Of a DNA stretch of 64,000 nt, positions 24,181 through 32,526 are shown one piece after another. Source of the stretch: an uncultured Prevotellaceae bacterium. GTDB lineage: Bacteria; Bacteroidota; Bacteroidia; Bacteroidales; Bacteroidaceae. The stretch lies in NCBI GenBank assembly GCA_900315095.1, contig OMXS01000001.1:186001-250000 (forward strand). The letters run 5' to 3'. Below the pieces are notes generated by a model. It ran no database searches, was not told the origin of the DNA, and was given only the letters and a program-made list of their open reading frames with translations. Position numbers and translations under genes: made by a program. Within the stretch, counting starts at the first letter, position 1, and each line of letters opens with the position of its first letter.

Positions 24181-26046
24181 TCACTTCTTTTTCTTCGGAC
24201 GGCGGCGTGCCCAGCCCTCTTCAGAGAAATCTGGGACATCACCTTTAAGTTTGTCGGGATTGAGGAACTTCATCCAGTCTTCCTTCTTGAACTTTGTCTG
24301 CTTCTGTTGTTTCTGCGGTTGCCTGTCGTCTCGGCTGCGGTTGGGACGGAAGTCACGCTTCTTGCCGTGCGGCTCGAATGACTTTCTCTGTCCAGAAGGC
24401 GCTTTTCCGCCTTCATCGGCATCGTTGCAGCGCACGTCACGACCTTTGAATACCGTTCCGGTGAGCCCGTTCATCACGCGCTCGGCATCTTCCTGCGGCA
24501 CCTCAATAAACGAGAAGGTGTTCTGAAGGTCGATATGGCCCACCTCAACACGCCCTTTCACGTTGCGGTTGATGAACTGCATCACCTCGCCAGGATAGAA
24601 ACCATCCTTCTTTCCGAGGTTAATGAACAGTCGGCTGTAGCCTTCCTCTGCCTGTCTACGGCCACCCTTGCCGCGCTCTTTGCGGTCTTTCTTGCCCTCG
24701 CCTCGTTCCTTCTTGCCTGTCTCAATGCGTATTTCGGGCGCGTCAGCATAGTAAGCAAGGAACTTGCCAAACTCCACGCTGACAATCTTCTTTATCAAAT
24801 CCTCCTTGTCGATGAACTCGAAATAGCGGCTGATGTCTTGCATGAACGGGCCTATCTGCTCCTCGTCGACATCGGTTTTCACTATCTGGTCCATCACCTT
24901 ATACAGCTGTTTCTTGCATATTTCCTGCGGTGTTGGCATCTCGCCAGCCACAAACTCCTTGCCCAACTGGCGCTCCACCTGACGTATCTTGCCCTTTTCG
25001 CGAGTATGAACGATGGCGATGCTGGTGCCTTTCTTGCCCGCACGGCCGGTACGCCCTGAGCGGTGGATATAGTTCTCGATGTCATCGGGCATTCCGTAGT
25101 TGATTACATGAGTGAGGTCGTCAACGTCGAGACCGCGCGCGGCCACATCGGTGGCAACGAGAAGTTGCGTCAGATGCTGGCGGAACTTCTGCATCGTGAG
25201 GTCGCGTTGTTGCTGGGAGAGGTCTCCGTGCAACGATTCTGCGTTGTAACCGTCCTTTATCAGTTTGTCGGCAATGTCCTGAGTCTCTATCTTAGTGCGG
25301 CAGAAGATGATGGCGAAGATGCGCGGATGGAAGTCCACTATTCGCTTCAGGGCGAGATACTTGTCCTTAGCGCTCACCATATAGTATATGTGGTTCACGT
25401 TTTCTGCACCCTCGTTGCGGCTTCCCACCACAATTTCCTTCGGGTCATGGAGGTATGTTCGCGCTATCTTCTCTATCTCCTTGCTCATCGTGGCAGAGAA
25501 AAGCAGCGTGTTACGTTCCTCTGGAACGCCCGCGAGAATGGTGTTCATGTCCTCTGCGAAGCCCATGTTTAGCATCTCGTCAGCCTCATCGAGCACCACG
25601 TTGCACACCGCCCCGAGCTTTGCCACACCGCGGTTCATCAGGTCGATGAGTCGTCCTGGCGTTGCCACAATGATGTGAACGCCCTTCTTCAGTTGGCGTA
25701 TCTGTGTCTCGATGCTTGCTCCTCCGTACACGGGAATTATGTGTATGTCGGGGATATACTTAGAAAAGTCCTTCAGGTCGTCGGCAATCTGCAGGCACAG
25801 CTCGCGCGTCGGCGAGAGCACAATGGCCTGAGTCTGCTGTATACGTGTGTCTATGCGTTGCAACAGAGGAATGCCGAATGCGGCTGTCTTGCCTGTTCCT
25901 GTCTGCGCAAGTGCAATTACATCGTTACGCGTTCCGAGCAAATAAGGGATAACTTCTTCCTGTACGGGCATCGGATGTTCGAAACCCATCTCTTCAATGG
26001 CGCGGCGAATCTCCTCGTTCACGCCGAGTTCTTCAAATGTCTTCAT
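24181..26046 (-). CDS. DEAD-box RNA helicase with DbpA-type RNA-binding domain
   Basis: A 621-residue helicase starting MKTFEELGVNEEIRRAIEEMGFEHPMPVQ (Q motif); the frame is open further upstream but the start at the Q motif is far more likely. AQTGTGKT, PTRELCLQ, DEAD, SAT and HRSGRTGRAGKKG motifs are present. A DbpA-like RNA-binding domain follows (about 475-550, YSRLFINLGKKDGFYPGEVMQFINR), then a long Arg/Lys/Gln-rich tail ending RRRPKKKK. The family remodels RNA, often in ribosome assembly or cold adaptation (DeaD/CsdA). A -7 box is at 26202-26209, in a divergent region shared with the LOG gene. Confidence 0.94.
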   Translation of the reverse strand: MKTFEELGVNEEIRRAIEEMGFEHPMPVQEEVIPYLLGTRNDVIALAQTGTGKTAAFGIPLLQRIDTRIQQTQAIVLSPTRELCLQIADDLKDFSKYIPDIHIIPVYGGASIETQIRQLKKGVHIIVATPGRLIDLMNRGVAKLGAVCNVVLDEADEMLNMGFAEDMNTILAGVPEERNTLLFSATMSKEIEKIARTYLHDPKEIVVGSRNEGAENVNHIYYMVSAKDKYLALKRIVDFHPRIFAIIFCRTKIETQDIADKLIKDGYNAESLHGDLSQQQRDLTMQKFRQHLTQLLVATDVAARGLDVDDLTHVINYGMPDDIENYIHRSGRTGRAGKKGTSIAIVHTREKGKIRQVERQLGKEFVAGEMPTPQEICKKQLYKVMDQIVKTDVDEEQIGPFMQDISRYFEFIDKEDLIKKIVSVEFGKFLAYYADAPEIRIETGKKERGEGKKDRKERGKGGRRQAEEGYSRLFINLGKKDGFYPGEVMQFINRNVKGRVEVGHIDLQNTFSFIEVPQEDAERVMNGLTGTVFKGRDVRCNDADEGGKAPSGQRKSFEPHGKKRDFRPNRSRDDRQPQKQQKQTKFKKEDWMKFLNPDKLKGDVPDFSEEGWARRRPKKKK

Positions 26047-26201
26047 TATTTTCTTAGTGATAATTAGAAGTTTAGGAGTAAAGAAGTGCAAATGTCCAGA
26101 CGCCGCCTTACCCGCATCACCACCAGAACAAACGACGTTCCTCGATGCCTTAAATTGTCTAAACTTCTGCTATTCTCGAATCCTGAAACTCGATTTCGCG
26201 T

Positions 26202-26260
26202 GCAAAGGTACTGATTTTTCAGCATTTATGGAATTATTATCGAATATTTTTGTACTTTTG
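26202..26260. promoter_or_regulatory. divergent -7 boxes for the helicase and LOG genes
   Basis: TACCTTTG on the minus strand (26202-26209) faces the helicase, and TACTTTTG on the plus strand (26253-26260) faces the LOG gene, about 42 bases upstream of its ATG. Neither has a clear TTTG at 19-21 bases. Inverted CTCCTAAA/TTTAGGAG words flank the pair (near 26069 and 26285). Confidence 0.4.
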
Positions 26261-26301
26261 CCGAGAAAAAAGAACAACTGCACTCCTAAACTCCTAAAAC
26301 T

Positions 26302-26841
26302 ATGAACATAGGAATATTCTGTAGCGCTAACAACAACATAGAACAATGCTACTTTGACCTGACCCGCGAACTGGGCGAGTGGATAGGGCGAAACAAGCAC
26401 TCCGTGGTGTTCGGAGGATGCAACATGGGACTCATGGAGCACATCGCAAAGGCTTGCCACGAGGCTGGAGGCATGAACATCGGCATCATCCCAACCATCA
26501 TAGAGAAGCACGGGAAGGCCAGCGACTATGTCGATGTGGCCATACATTGCGACAATCTCAGCGACCGCAAGGACCTCCTGCTCACTCATAGCGACATAAT
26601 TATAGCGCTGCCTGGCGGTATTGGCACCCTCGACGAAGTGTTCACGGTGGCTGCGGCGGCAACAATAGGATATCACAACAAGCAGGTGATACTCTATAAC
26701 ATGAACCATTTCTGGGACAAACTTATAGAGATGCTCGACGACTTGCAGCAACGCGGCATGATAAGAGGCACATATAGCGACCAAATTGTAGTCGCCAACA
26801 GCCTCGAAGAGATACTTCAGCACCCCGCGTTCGCACGCTAA
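26302..26841 (+). CDS. LOG family protein (TIGR00730 Rossmann fold)
   Basis: A 179-residue Rossmann-fold protein with VVFGGCNMGLMEHIAKACHEAGG and the family signature PGGIGTLDEVFTVAAA. Relatives hydrolyse nucleoside 5'-monophosphates to base and ribose phosphate (LOG, cytokinin-activating in plants; nucleotide housekeeping in bacteria). Start and length are typical. Confidence 0.93.
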   Translation: MNIGIFCSANNNIEQCYFDLTRELGEWIGRNKHSVVFGGCNMGLMEHIAKACHEAGGMNIGIIPTIIEKHGKASDYVDVAIHCDNLSDRKDLLLTHSDIIIALPGGIGTLDEVFTVAAAATIGYHNKQVILYNMNHFWDKLIEMLDDLQQRGMIRGTYSDQIVVANSLEEILQHPAFAR

Positions 26842-26890
26842 AAAACCTTGAAAGAAGCCTTATAAAATCACGATTCATAACCTCTTGTGT

Positions 26891-26978
26891 TTCAAGAAGA
26901 TACAAGTGGGATAACTATGTTAATAACTTTGTCGAACAAAGTTAATAAGATTGTTCAACAAAGTTATTAACATAGTCT
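26891..26978. repeat. hairpin repeat with compensatory changes, copy 1
   Basis: After TTTCAAGAAGATACAAGTG comes ACTATGTTAATAACTTTGT (26914-26932), whose exact reverse complement is at 26958-26976. A third arm, AACAAAGTTAATAA, lies between them and can pair alternatively with the left arm. It is followed by TCTCCTCA. It lies downstream of the LOG gene. The copy at 35481-35547 differs at two stem positions in the left arm, each matched by a complementary change in the right arm. Confidence 0.75.
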
Positions 26979-26991
26979 CCTCATTAGGCAC

Positions 26992-27099
26992 CTTTTGCAT
27001 TGCGATTGATGCTTAATGACATTCTCATTGATGCTTAATGACATTACCATTAATGCTTAATGGCAACGCCGTTTATGCTTTCTTGTGTTCCAAATGGAC
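26992..27099. repeat. 22-bp tandem array C
   Basis: GATGCTT, GATGCTT, AATGCTT and TATGCTT start at 27008, 27030, 27052 and 27074, exactly 22 bp apart. Units two and three are CATT-N7-AATG dyads and the first is a near match. The array then passes into CTTTCTTGTGTTCCAAATGG (27078-27097), which resembles unit 3 of array A. The array ends about 27 bases before the -33 element of the GNAT promoter. Confidence 0.8.
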
Positions 27100-27125
27100 G
27101 TTTTTCAGTCTTTGTTTTCTTATTT

Positions 27126-27157
27126 TTTGGCAATTAGCAAGTATTTTTGTAATTTTG
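27126..27157 (+). promoter_or_regulatory. promoter of the GNAT pair and parE-coaD
   Basis: TTTG at 27126-27129, 20 bases, then TAATTTTG at 27150-27157. Transcription would start about 12 bases before an ATG at 27174 and 30 before the preferred ATG at 27192. Confidence 0.65.
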
Positions 27158-27191
27158 CAACGTATATTCTCTAATGAATAAAAGAATCAAT

Positions 27192-28340
27192 ATGTCAAAC
27201 GTAGAGATAAAGAAGGTCGGAACAAATAAGGAGCTGAAAGCATTCATCGACTTTCACTACGACCTGTACAAGGGCAACAAATATGACACGCCTGCGCTGT
27301 TCTTCGACGAATGGAACAATCTCAGCAGGGAAAAGAACGCGGCGTTCGAGTTCTGCGATGCTGAGTATTTCCTCGCATACAAGGACGGAAAGATTGTTGG
27401 GCGTGTGGCTGCCATCATCAATAAAAGGGCAAACGAGAAATGGGGCACAAAGAGTGTAAGGTTCGGATGGATAGACTTTATCGACGACATCGAGGTGTCC
27501 GGCTCGCTGCTTAAGGCCGTTGAGGACTATGGCCGCGAACAAGGCATGAGTCAGGTGGTGGGGCCGCTGGGCTTCACCGATATGGATCCTGAGGGCATGC
27601 TCACGTGGGGATACGACCAACTGGGCACGATGGCCACGATATATAACTATCCCTACTACCCCGAACATATGGAACGGCTGGGCGGATGGGAGAAAGACAA
27701 CGACTACGTTGAGTTCAAGTTGCCCGTTCCGAAGACAGTTCCTGAGAAGTATGTGAAGATTGCTCAGATGGTGGAGAAACGCTACAATCTGCACGTTAAG
27801 AAGTTCACGAAGAAGCAGATTTATAAAGGCGGATACGGGTTGAAGATGTTCCACCTCATCAACGACACGTTCAAAGACCTCTACGGATACAGCGAGATGA
27901 GCGATAAGCAGATAAAGCAGTATCTCGACATGTGGATGCCGCTCGTCGACTTCAATCTTGTGACGGGCATAGAAGACTGGAATACGCCCGACCACGAGCT
28001 GATAGGAATAGGCATCACCATACCTTCGCTGGCGCGAGCTTTGCAGAAATGTCCGCGCGGAAGACTGCTCCCCTTCGGATGGTGGCATGTGCTGAGGGCG
28101 CTGAAGTTCGGAAAAACCAAGATTGTTGACCTGCTATTGATAGGCGTGAAGCCAGAATACCGCAATAAGGGAGCCAACGCCCTGATGTTCGCCGACCTCA
28201 TCCCGTGGTATCAGAAGTACGGATATGAATGGGGCGAGAGCCAGGTGGAGATGGAGACCAACGGAAACGTACAAGCACAATGGGAGTATCTGGGACCGAT
28301 ACACCATAAGAGTAGAAGATGCTTTAAGAAGATACTATGA
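27192..28340 (+). CDS. GNAT-like acyltransferase, first of two tandem paralogues
   Basis: A 382-residue protein. I take MSNVEIKKVGTNKELKAFIDF as the start because it aligns with the next gene; an ATG six codons upstream is possible. The C-terminal third has a GNAT-like region, KIVDLLLIGVKPEYRNKGANALMFADLI, fitting the acetyl-CoA pyrophosphate loop (Q/RxxGxG/A). The N-terminal half has a second, degenerate acyltransferase-like unit (GRVAAIINKRANEKW...VGPLGFTDMDPEGML). The substrate is unknown. The stop overlaps the next start by four bases. The two proteins are alike throughout. Confidence 0.85.
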   Translation: MSNVEIKKVGTNKELKAFIDFHYDLYKGNKYDTPALFFDEWNNLSREKNAAFEFCDAEYFLAYKDGKIVGRVAAIINKRANEKWGTKSVRFGWIDFIDDIEVSGSLLKAVEDYGREQGMSQVVGPLGFTDMDPEGMLTWGYDQLGTMATIYNYPYYPEHMERLGGWEKDNDYVEFKLPVPKTVPEKYVKIAQMVEKRYNLHVKKFTKKQIYKGGYGLKMFHLINDTFKDLYGYSEMSDKQIKQYLDMWMPLVDFNLVTGIEDWNTPDHELIGIGITIPSLARALQKCPRGRLLPFGWWHVLRALKFGKTKIVDLLLIGVKPEYRNKGANALMFADLIPWYQKYGYEWGESQVEMETNGNVQAQWEYLGPIHHKSRRCFKKIL

Positions 28341-29473
28341 TACATATTGAAAAAGTTACCAACAGGAAAGGGCTGTTGAAGTTCATTCAGTTTAGGTACG
28401 ACCTTTATAAAGACGACCCTAACGATGTGCCATACCTTTTCTTTGACGAGGTGAACACGCTTGACAAGCGGAAGAACGCATCGTTCGAGCAATGCGAAGC
28501 AGACTATTTCATTGCTTATAAAGACGGCAAAGCGGTGGGGCGTGTGGCTGCAATCATCAACTTCGATGCCAACAAACGATGGGAAAAGAAGGTGGTGAGA
28601 TACGGCTGGTTCGACTTCATCGACGACCTGGAGGTATCTGAAGCGCTGCTGAAAACTGTTGAAGAGTGGGGCCGCGAGCGCGGAATGACCAAGATGACAG
28701 GCCCAATGGGCTTCGCCGATACCGACCGCGAGGGAATGCTCATCGAGGGTTTCGAGGAGTATGGCACGATGTATGCCAGCTACAACTACCCTTACTATCC
28801 CCGCCACATGGAGCAAATGGGGTTCCATAAGGACAACGACTATGTGCAATGTCGCGTGAAGGTGCCTGAGAAAGTGCCCGAGAAGTTCGCTAAACTGGCA
28901 CAAATGGTGGAGAAACGCTATAATCTGCATGTGCATAAACTTACCCGCCACGAACTGCTGAAGCAAGGATACGGGCGAAGGGTGTTCAAGATGCTGAACA
29001 CAACATATAACAACCTGTATGGCTTTGCACCGCTGACAGACAACAAGGTGGACCAATTGGTGGACCAATATATACGCATTGCCGACATGAATCTTATCAG
29101 CGTGATTATGGACGGCAATGAAAACGACAAGATGGTGGGCTTCGGCATCACCTTCCCTTCATTGACCGATGCTATGCGGAAGAGCCATAACGGAAGGCTG
29201 CTGCCGTTCACCTGGTGGCGACTGCTTGATGCTATTAGATGGCATCGTGCCGACACGGTGGACATGCTCTTAATAGGTGTGCTGCCAGAATATCGTGGAA
29301 AGGGTGCCAATGCACTCATCTTCAACGACCTGATACGGCAATATCAAGCCTACGGGTTCAAGTGGGCGGAGGCAATGCCGCAGATGGAGACCAACGAACA
29401 CATGCTGGGACAATGGCAATATCTCGAAGCCGACTATCACCGAAGGCTGAGATGCTACAGCAAACAAATATAA
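28337..29473 (+). CDS. GNAT-like acyltransferase, second tandem paralogue
   Basis: A 378-residue protein, colinear with the upstream gene (for example KLAQMVEKRYNLHVHKLTR against KIAQMVEKRYNLHVKKFTK, and VDMLLIGVLPEYRGKGANALIF against VDLLLIGVKPEYRNKGANALMF). ATGA overlap indicates translational coupling, and perhaps a heteromer or two related substrates. Function unknown. parE follows after 71 bases. Confidence 0.85.
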   Translation: MIHIEKVTNRKGLLKFIQFRYDLYKDDPNDVPYLFFDEVNTLDKRKNASFEQCEADYFIAYKDGKAVGRVAAIINFDANKRWEKKVVRYGWFDFIDDLEVSEALLKTVEEWGRERGMTKMTGPMGFADTDREGMLIEGFEEYGTMYASYNYPYYPRHMEQMGFHKDNDYVQCRVKVPEKVPEKFAKLAQMVEKRYNLHVHKLTRHELLKQGYGRRVFKMLNTTYNNLYGFAPLTDNKVDQLVDQYIRIADMNLISVIMDGNENDKMVGFGITFPSLTDAMRKSHNGRLLPFTWWRLLDAIRWHRADTVDMLLIGVLPEYRGKGANALIFNDLIRQYQAYGFKWAEAMPQMETNEHMLGQWQYLEADYHRRLRCYSKQI

Positions 29474-29544
29474 CTCCCAATCCTAGTGCTTCTTTATGGG
29501 AGTGGAGTTTGAAAACTTTAAAAAGAAGATAGACAACAAGATAT

Positions 29545-31554
29545 ATGGCAGAAATCGAAGATAACATAATCGGAAAAGAACAAACAGACGACAACATCAT
29601 GTTCGGGGTAGGAGGAAACGACACCCAACAACAAGATGTTCAATACGATGAGGAGAACATAAAGCATCTTTCTGATATGGAGCATGTCAGGACTCGTCCT
29701 GGTATGTATATCGGACGACTGGGTGACGGCTCAATGCCCGAGGACGGAATCTATGTCTTGCTGAAGGAGGTTATTGACAACTCTATAGACGAGTTCAAGA
29801 TGAACGCCGGCAAGAGAATAGAGGTTGACATTGAGGATGGTCTGCGGGTGTCGGTTCGCGACTATGGACGCGGCATACCGCAGGGTAAGCTTATAGAGGC
29901 CGTTAGTGTGCTGAACACAGGAGGAAAGTACGACTCTAAGGCGTTCAAGAAGAGCGTAGGACTTAACGGAGTGGGTGTAAAGGCGGTTAATGCGCTAAGT
30001 GCTCACTTCGAGGCAAGCAGTTATCGAGACGGCAAAGTGCGCTCGGTGGTGTTCAAGAAGGGTGAACTTAAGGACGACAGTACAGAGAAAACACAGGATG
30101 AGAACGGCACGTACATCTTCTTTGAACCAGACCCTGAGTTGTTCAAGAACTATCATTTCCACGATGATTTCGTGGAGACAATGCTCCGCAACTACACTTA
30201 TCTGAACACGGGACTTATCATAATGTATAACGGGCGCAGGATTCAGAGCCGCAACGGACTGAAAGACTTGCTCACCGACAATATGACCAACGACGGGCTT
30301 TACCCCATAATACACCTTAAAGGCGAAGATATCGAGATTGCATTCACGCACACTAACCAGTATGGCGAGGAGTATCACTCGTTCGTGAACGGTCAACATA
30401 CCACACAAGGCGGTACTCATCAGAGTGCGTTCAAGGAGCATATAGCACGTACCATCAAAGAGTTCTCAGGCAAGAACTTCGAGTATGGCGACATTCGCAA
30501 CGGTATTGTGGCCGCCATAGCGGTAAATGTGGAGGAACCGATGTTCGAGAGTCAGACGAAGATAAAGCTCGGTTCGCTAACCATGAGCCCGAATGGTGTG
30601 AGCGTGAATAAGTACATTGGGGACTTTATAAAGACTGAGGTGGACAACTTCTTGCATAAGAATCCCGATGTAGCAGAGCAGATGTTGCAGAAGATTTCGG
30701 AAAGCGAGAAGGAACGAAAGGCTATGGCTGGCGTTACGAAACTGGCGCGTGAGCGTGCCAAGAAAGCTAACCTGCACAACCGAAAACTTCGCGACTGCCG
30801 CATACATTACAGCGATGTGAAGAACGACCGCAAAGAGGAGTCATGCATATTCATTACCGAGGGTGACTCAGCCAGCGGTAGTATAACGAAGAGCCGCGAT
30901 GTGAACACACAGGCGGTGTTCTCGCTTCGTGGCAAGCCTCTTAACTCCTTCGGACTCACAAAGAAAGTAGTGTACGAGAATGAGGAGTTCAATCTGCTGC
31001 AGGCAGCACTCGATATAGAGGACGGTCTTGACACTCTGCGCTATAACAAGGTAATTGTGGCAACCGATGCCGACGTCGATGGCATGCACATCCGACTGCT
31101 CACCATCACCTTCTTCTTGCAGTTCTTCCCCGAACTGATAAAGAAAGGACATGTCTATGTCTTGCAAACGCCTTTGTTTCGTGTTCGAGCAAAGCGCACA
31201 AAGATAAAGAACAAGAAGATAATAGAGGAAGCCGACGCAAAGGCAACGGGAAAGAAGAACGACTACATCACACGCTATTGTTATAGCGATGAGGAGCGTT
31301 TGCAGGCAATAAGCGACTTGGGACCAGACCCAGAGATAACACGTTTCAAAGGACTCGGCGAGATTTCACCCGACGAGTTCGCAGGTTTCATCGGCCCAGA
31401 CATCCGTCTTGAGCAGGTCACTCTGCACAAGACCGACCAGGTGCAGAAACTTCTTGAGTACTACATGGGCAAGAACACAATGGAGCGTCAGAACTTCATA
31501 ATCGACAACCTCGTAATAGAGGAGGACAAACCAGAGGAGGATTACTATGAATAA
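29545..31554 (+). CDS. parE: DNA topoisomerase IV subunit B
   Basis: A 669-residue type IIA topoisomerase ATPase subunit. The GHKL ATP site is seen in [47 protein letters not shown] and the QTKIKLGS switch region. The TOPRIM motifs are EGDSASGS and [10 protein letters not shown]. The N-terminus is extended by about 35 acidic, Gln-rich residues. The short TOPRIM region without a GyrB-type insert favours ParE over GyrB. It acts with ParC in chromosome decatenation; parC is not in the window. The last eight bases overlap coaD. Confidence 0.93.
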   Translation: MAEIEDNIIGKEQTDDNIMFGVGGNDTQQQDVQYDEENIKHLSDMEHVRTRPGMYIGRLGDGSMPEDGIYVLLKEVIDNSIDEFKMNAGKRIEVDIEDGLRVSVRDYGRGIPQGKLIEAVSVLNTGGKYDSKAFKKSVGLNGVGVKAVNALSAHFEASSYRDGKVRSVVFKKGELKDDSTEKTQDENGTYIFFEPDPELFKNYHFHDDFVETMLRNYTYLNTGLIIMYNGRRIQSRNGLKDLLTDNMTNDGLYPIIHLKGEDIEIAFTHTNQYGEEYHSFVNGQHTTQGGTHQSAFKEHIARTIKEFSGKNFEYGDIRNGIVAAIAVNVEEPMFESQTKIKLGSLTMSPNGVSVNKYIGDFIKTEVDNFLHKNPDVAEQMLQKISESEKERKAMAGVTKLARERAKKANLHNRKLRDCRIHYSDVKNDRKEESCIFITEGDSASGSITKSRDVNTQAVFSLRGKPLNSFGLTKKVVYENEEFNLLQAALDIEDGLDTLRYNKVIVATDADVDGMHIRLLTITFFLQFFPELIKKGHVYVLQTPLFRVRAKRTKIKNKKIIEEADAKATGKKNDYITRYCYSDEERLQAISDLGPDPEITRFKGLGEISPDEFAGFIGPDIRLEQVTLHKTDQVQKLLEYYMGKNTMERQNFIIDNLVIEEDKPEEDYYE

Positions 31555-32008
31555 AGCATCCAACGCCCAACAACGCACGGGTGTCTTTGTGGGCAGTTTC
31601 GACCCTTTCACCATCGGACATGCCGACATCGTGGACCGTGCTCTACCGCTCTTCGACCGCATTGTGATAGGAGTGGGCGTCAACGAGCGCAAACAATACA
31701 TGCTGACAGCAGAGGAACGATGCCGCCGCATTAGCGAACTATACAAGGAAGAACCAAAGATTGAGGTACTGACATACAACGACCTCACCGTTGACTTCGC
31801 GCATCGCGCAGGCGCACGTTATATTATAAAAGGTGTGCGTTCGATGAAAGACTTCGAGTATGAGCGTGAGCAGGCAGAGATAAACCGCCGCATCGGTGAT
31901 GTGGAAACGTTGCTCCTTTATGCCGACCCACGTTATGAGAGCATCTCATCGAGCATGGTTCGCGAACTGATTCACTTCGGAAAAGACGTCAAGGAGTTTC
32001 TTCCGTGA
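31547..32008 (+). CDS. coaD: phosphopantetheine adenylyltransferase
   Basis: A 153-residue nucleotidyltransferase that makes dephospho-CoA from phosphopantetheine and [22 protein letters not shown] (the HxGH-type TIGH motif), [16 protein letters not shown] and [15 protein letters not shown] are present. The N-terminus has about 11 extra residues ([12 protein letters not shown]) before the usual start, encoded by an ACGCCCAACAACGC word; this looks like repeat expansion at the parE/coaD junction. It overlaps parE by eight bases. Confidence 0.95.
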   Translation: MNKASNAQQRTGVFVGSFDPFTIGHADIVDRALPLFDRIVIGVGVNERKQYMLTAEERCRRISELYKEEPKIEVLTYNDLTVDFAHRAGARYIIKGVRSMKDFEYEREQAEINRRIGDVETLLLYADPRYESISSSMVRELIHFGKDVKEFLP

Positions 32009-32012
32009 TTAT

Positions 32013-32098
32013 GGTTGATGGTTGAAGGCTGGACTTTGAGCGACATTAGCGTTATCATATAGACTAACCTCGCTCAACGCTCAGCCTTCTACCATCAA
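32013..32098. repeat. inverted word repeat between coaD and ybeY
   Basis: TTGATGGTTGAAGGCT near 32014-32029 pairs with AGCCTTCTACCATCAA near 32083-32098 with one mismatch. The same words occur near the mnmG stop (411-437). Confidence 0.6.
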
Positions 32099-32100
32099 CA

Positions 32101-32136
32101 ACAAAGCGCTCAACCTCGTAAGTTGAGCGCTTTGTT
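32101..32136. terminator. bidirectional terminator between convergent coaD and ybeY
   Basis: ACAAAGCGCTCAAC and GTTGAGCGCTTTGT form a perfect 14-bp stem with a 7-base loop, followed by TTTTCT on the plus strand. The stem includes the stop codon of ybeY. Confidence 0.85.
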
Positions 32137-32523
32137 TTCTGCTGCTTCCATTATCTCTCGTTCGCCTGGACCTTTGTCGTTGATGCCGCAAAGGTGTAGA
32201 ACGCCGTGGATAATGACGCGATGCAGTTCCTCGTTATAGTCCTTTTTGAAGAGTTCGGCATTGCTTTTCACCGTGTCAAGACTTATCACGAGGTCGCCGT
32301 TCAGCGTGTCGTCTTCGCAATAGTCGAATGTGATGATGTCGGTGTAATAGTCATGTCCGAGGTACTCGCGGTTCACTTCCAGTATCTTCTCGTCGTTAAC
32401 GAACATGTAACCGATGTCTCCTATGCGCTTGCCGTATGTCGCCGCAACGGCACGTATCCATGCTGTTGTCTCGCGTTTCTTTATCTTCGGCATCCTAACG
32501 CCGTCTGTATTGTACGTTATCAT
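32110..32523 (-). CDS. ybeY: rRNA maturation RNase YbeY
   Basis: A 137-residue metal-dependent endoribonuclease family member involved in 16S rRNA 3' end maturation and ribosome quality control. The core TDIITFDY is followed by the zinc motif HGVLHLCGINDKGPGEREIM. In E. coli the motif has three His (HxxxHxxxxxH); here the third position reads Asp, which could still bind metal. It follows the S41 protease gene after three bases, as the end of the ruvB group, and is closed by the bidirectional terminator. Confidence 0.93.
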   Translation of the reverse strand: MITYNTDGVRMPKIKKRETTAWIRAVAATYGKRIGDIGYMFVNDEKILEVNREYLGHDYYTDIITFDYCEDDTLNGDLVISLDTVKSNAELFKKDYNEELHRVIIHGVLHLCGINDKGPGEREIMEAAENKALNLRG

Positions 32524-32526
32524 CTT

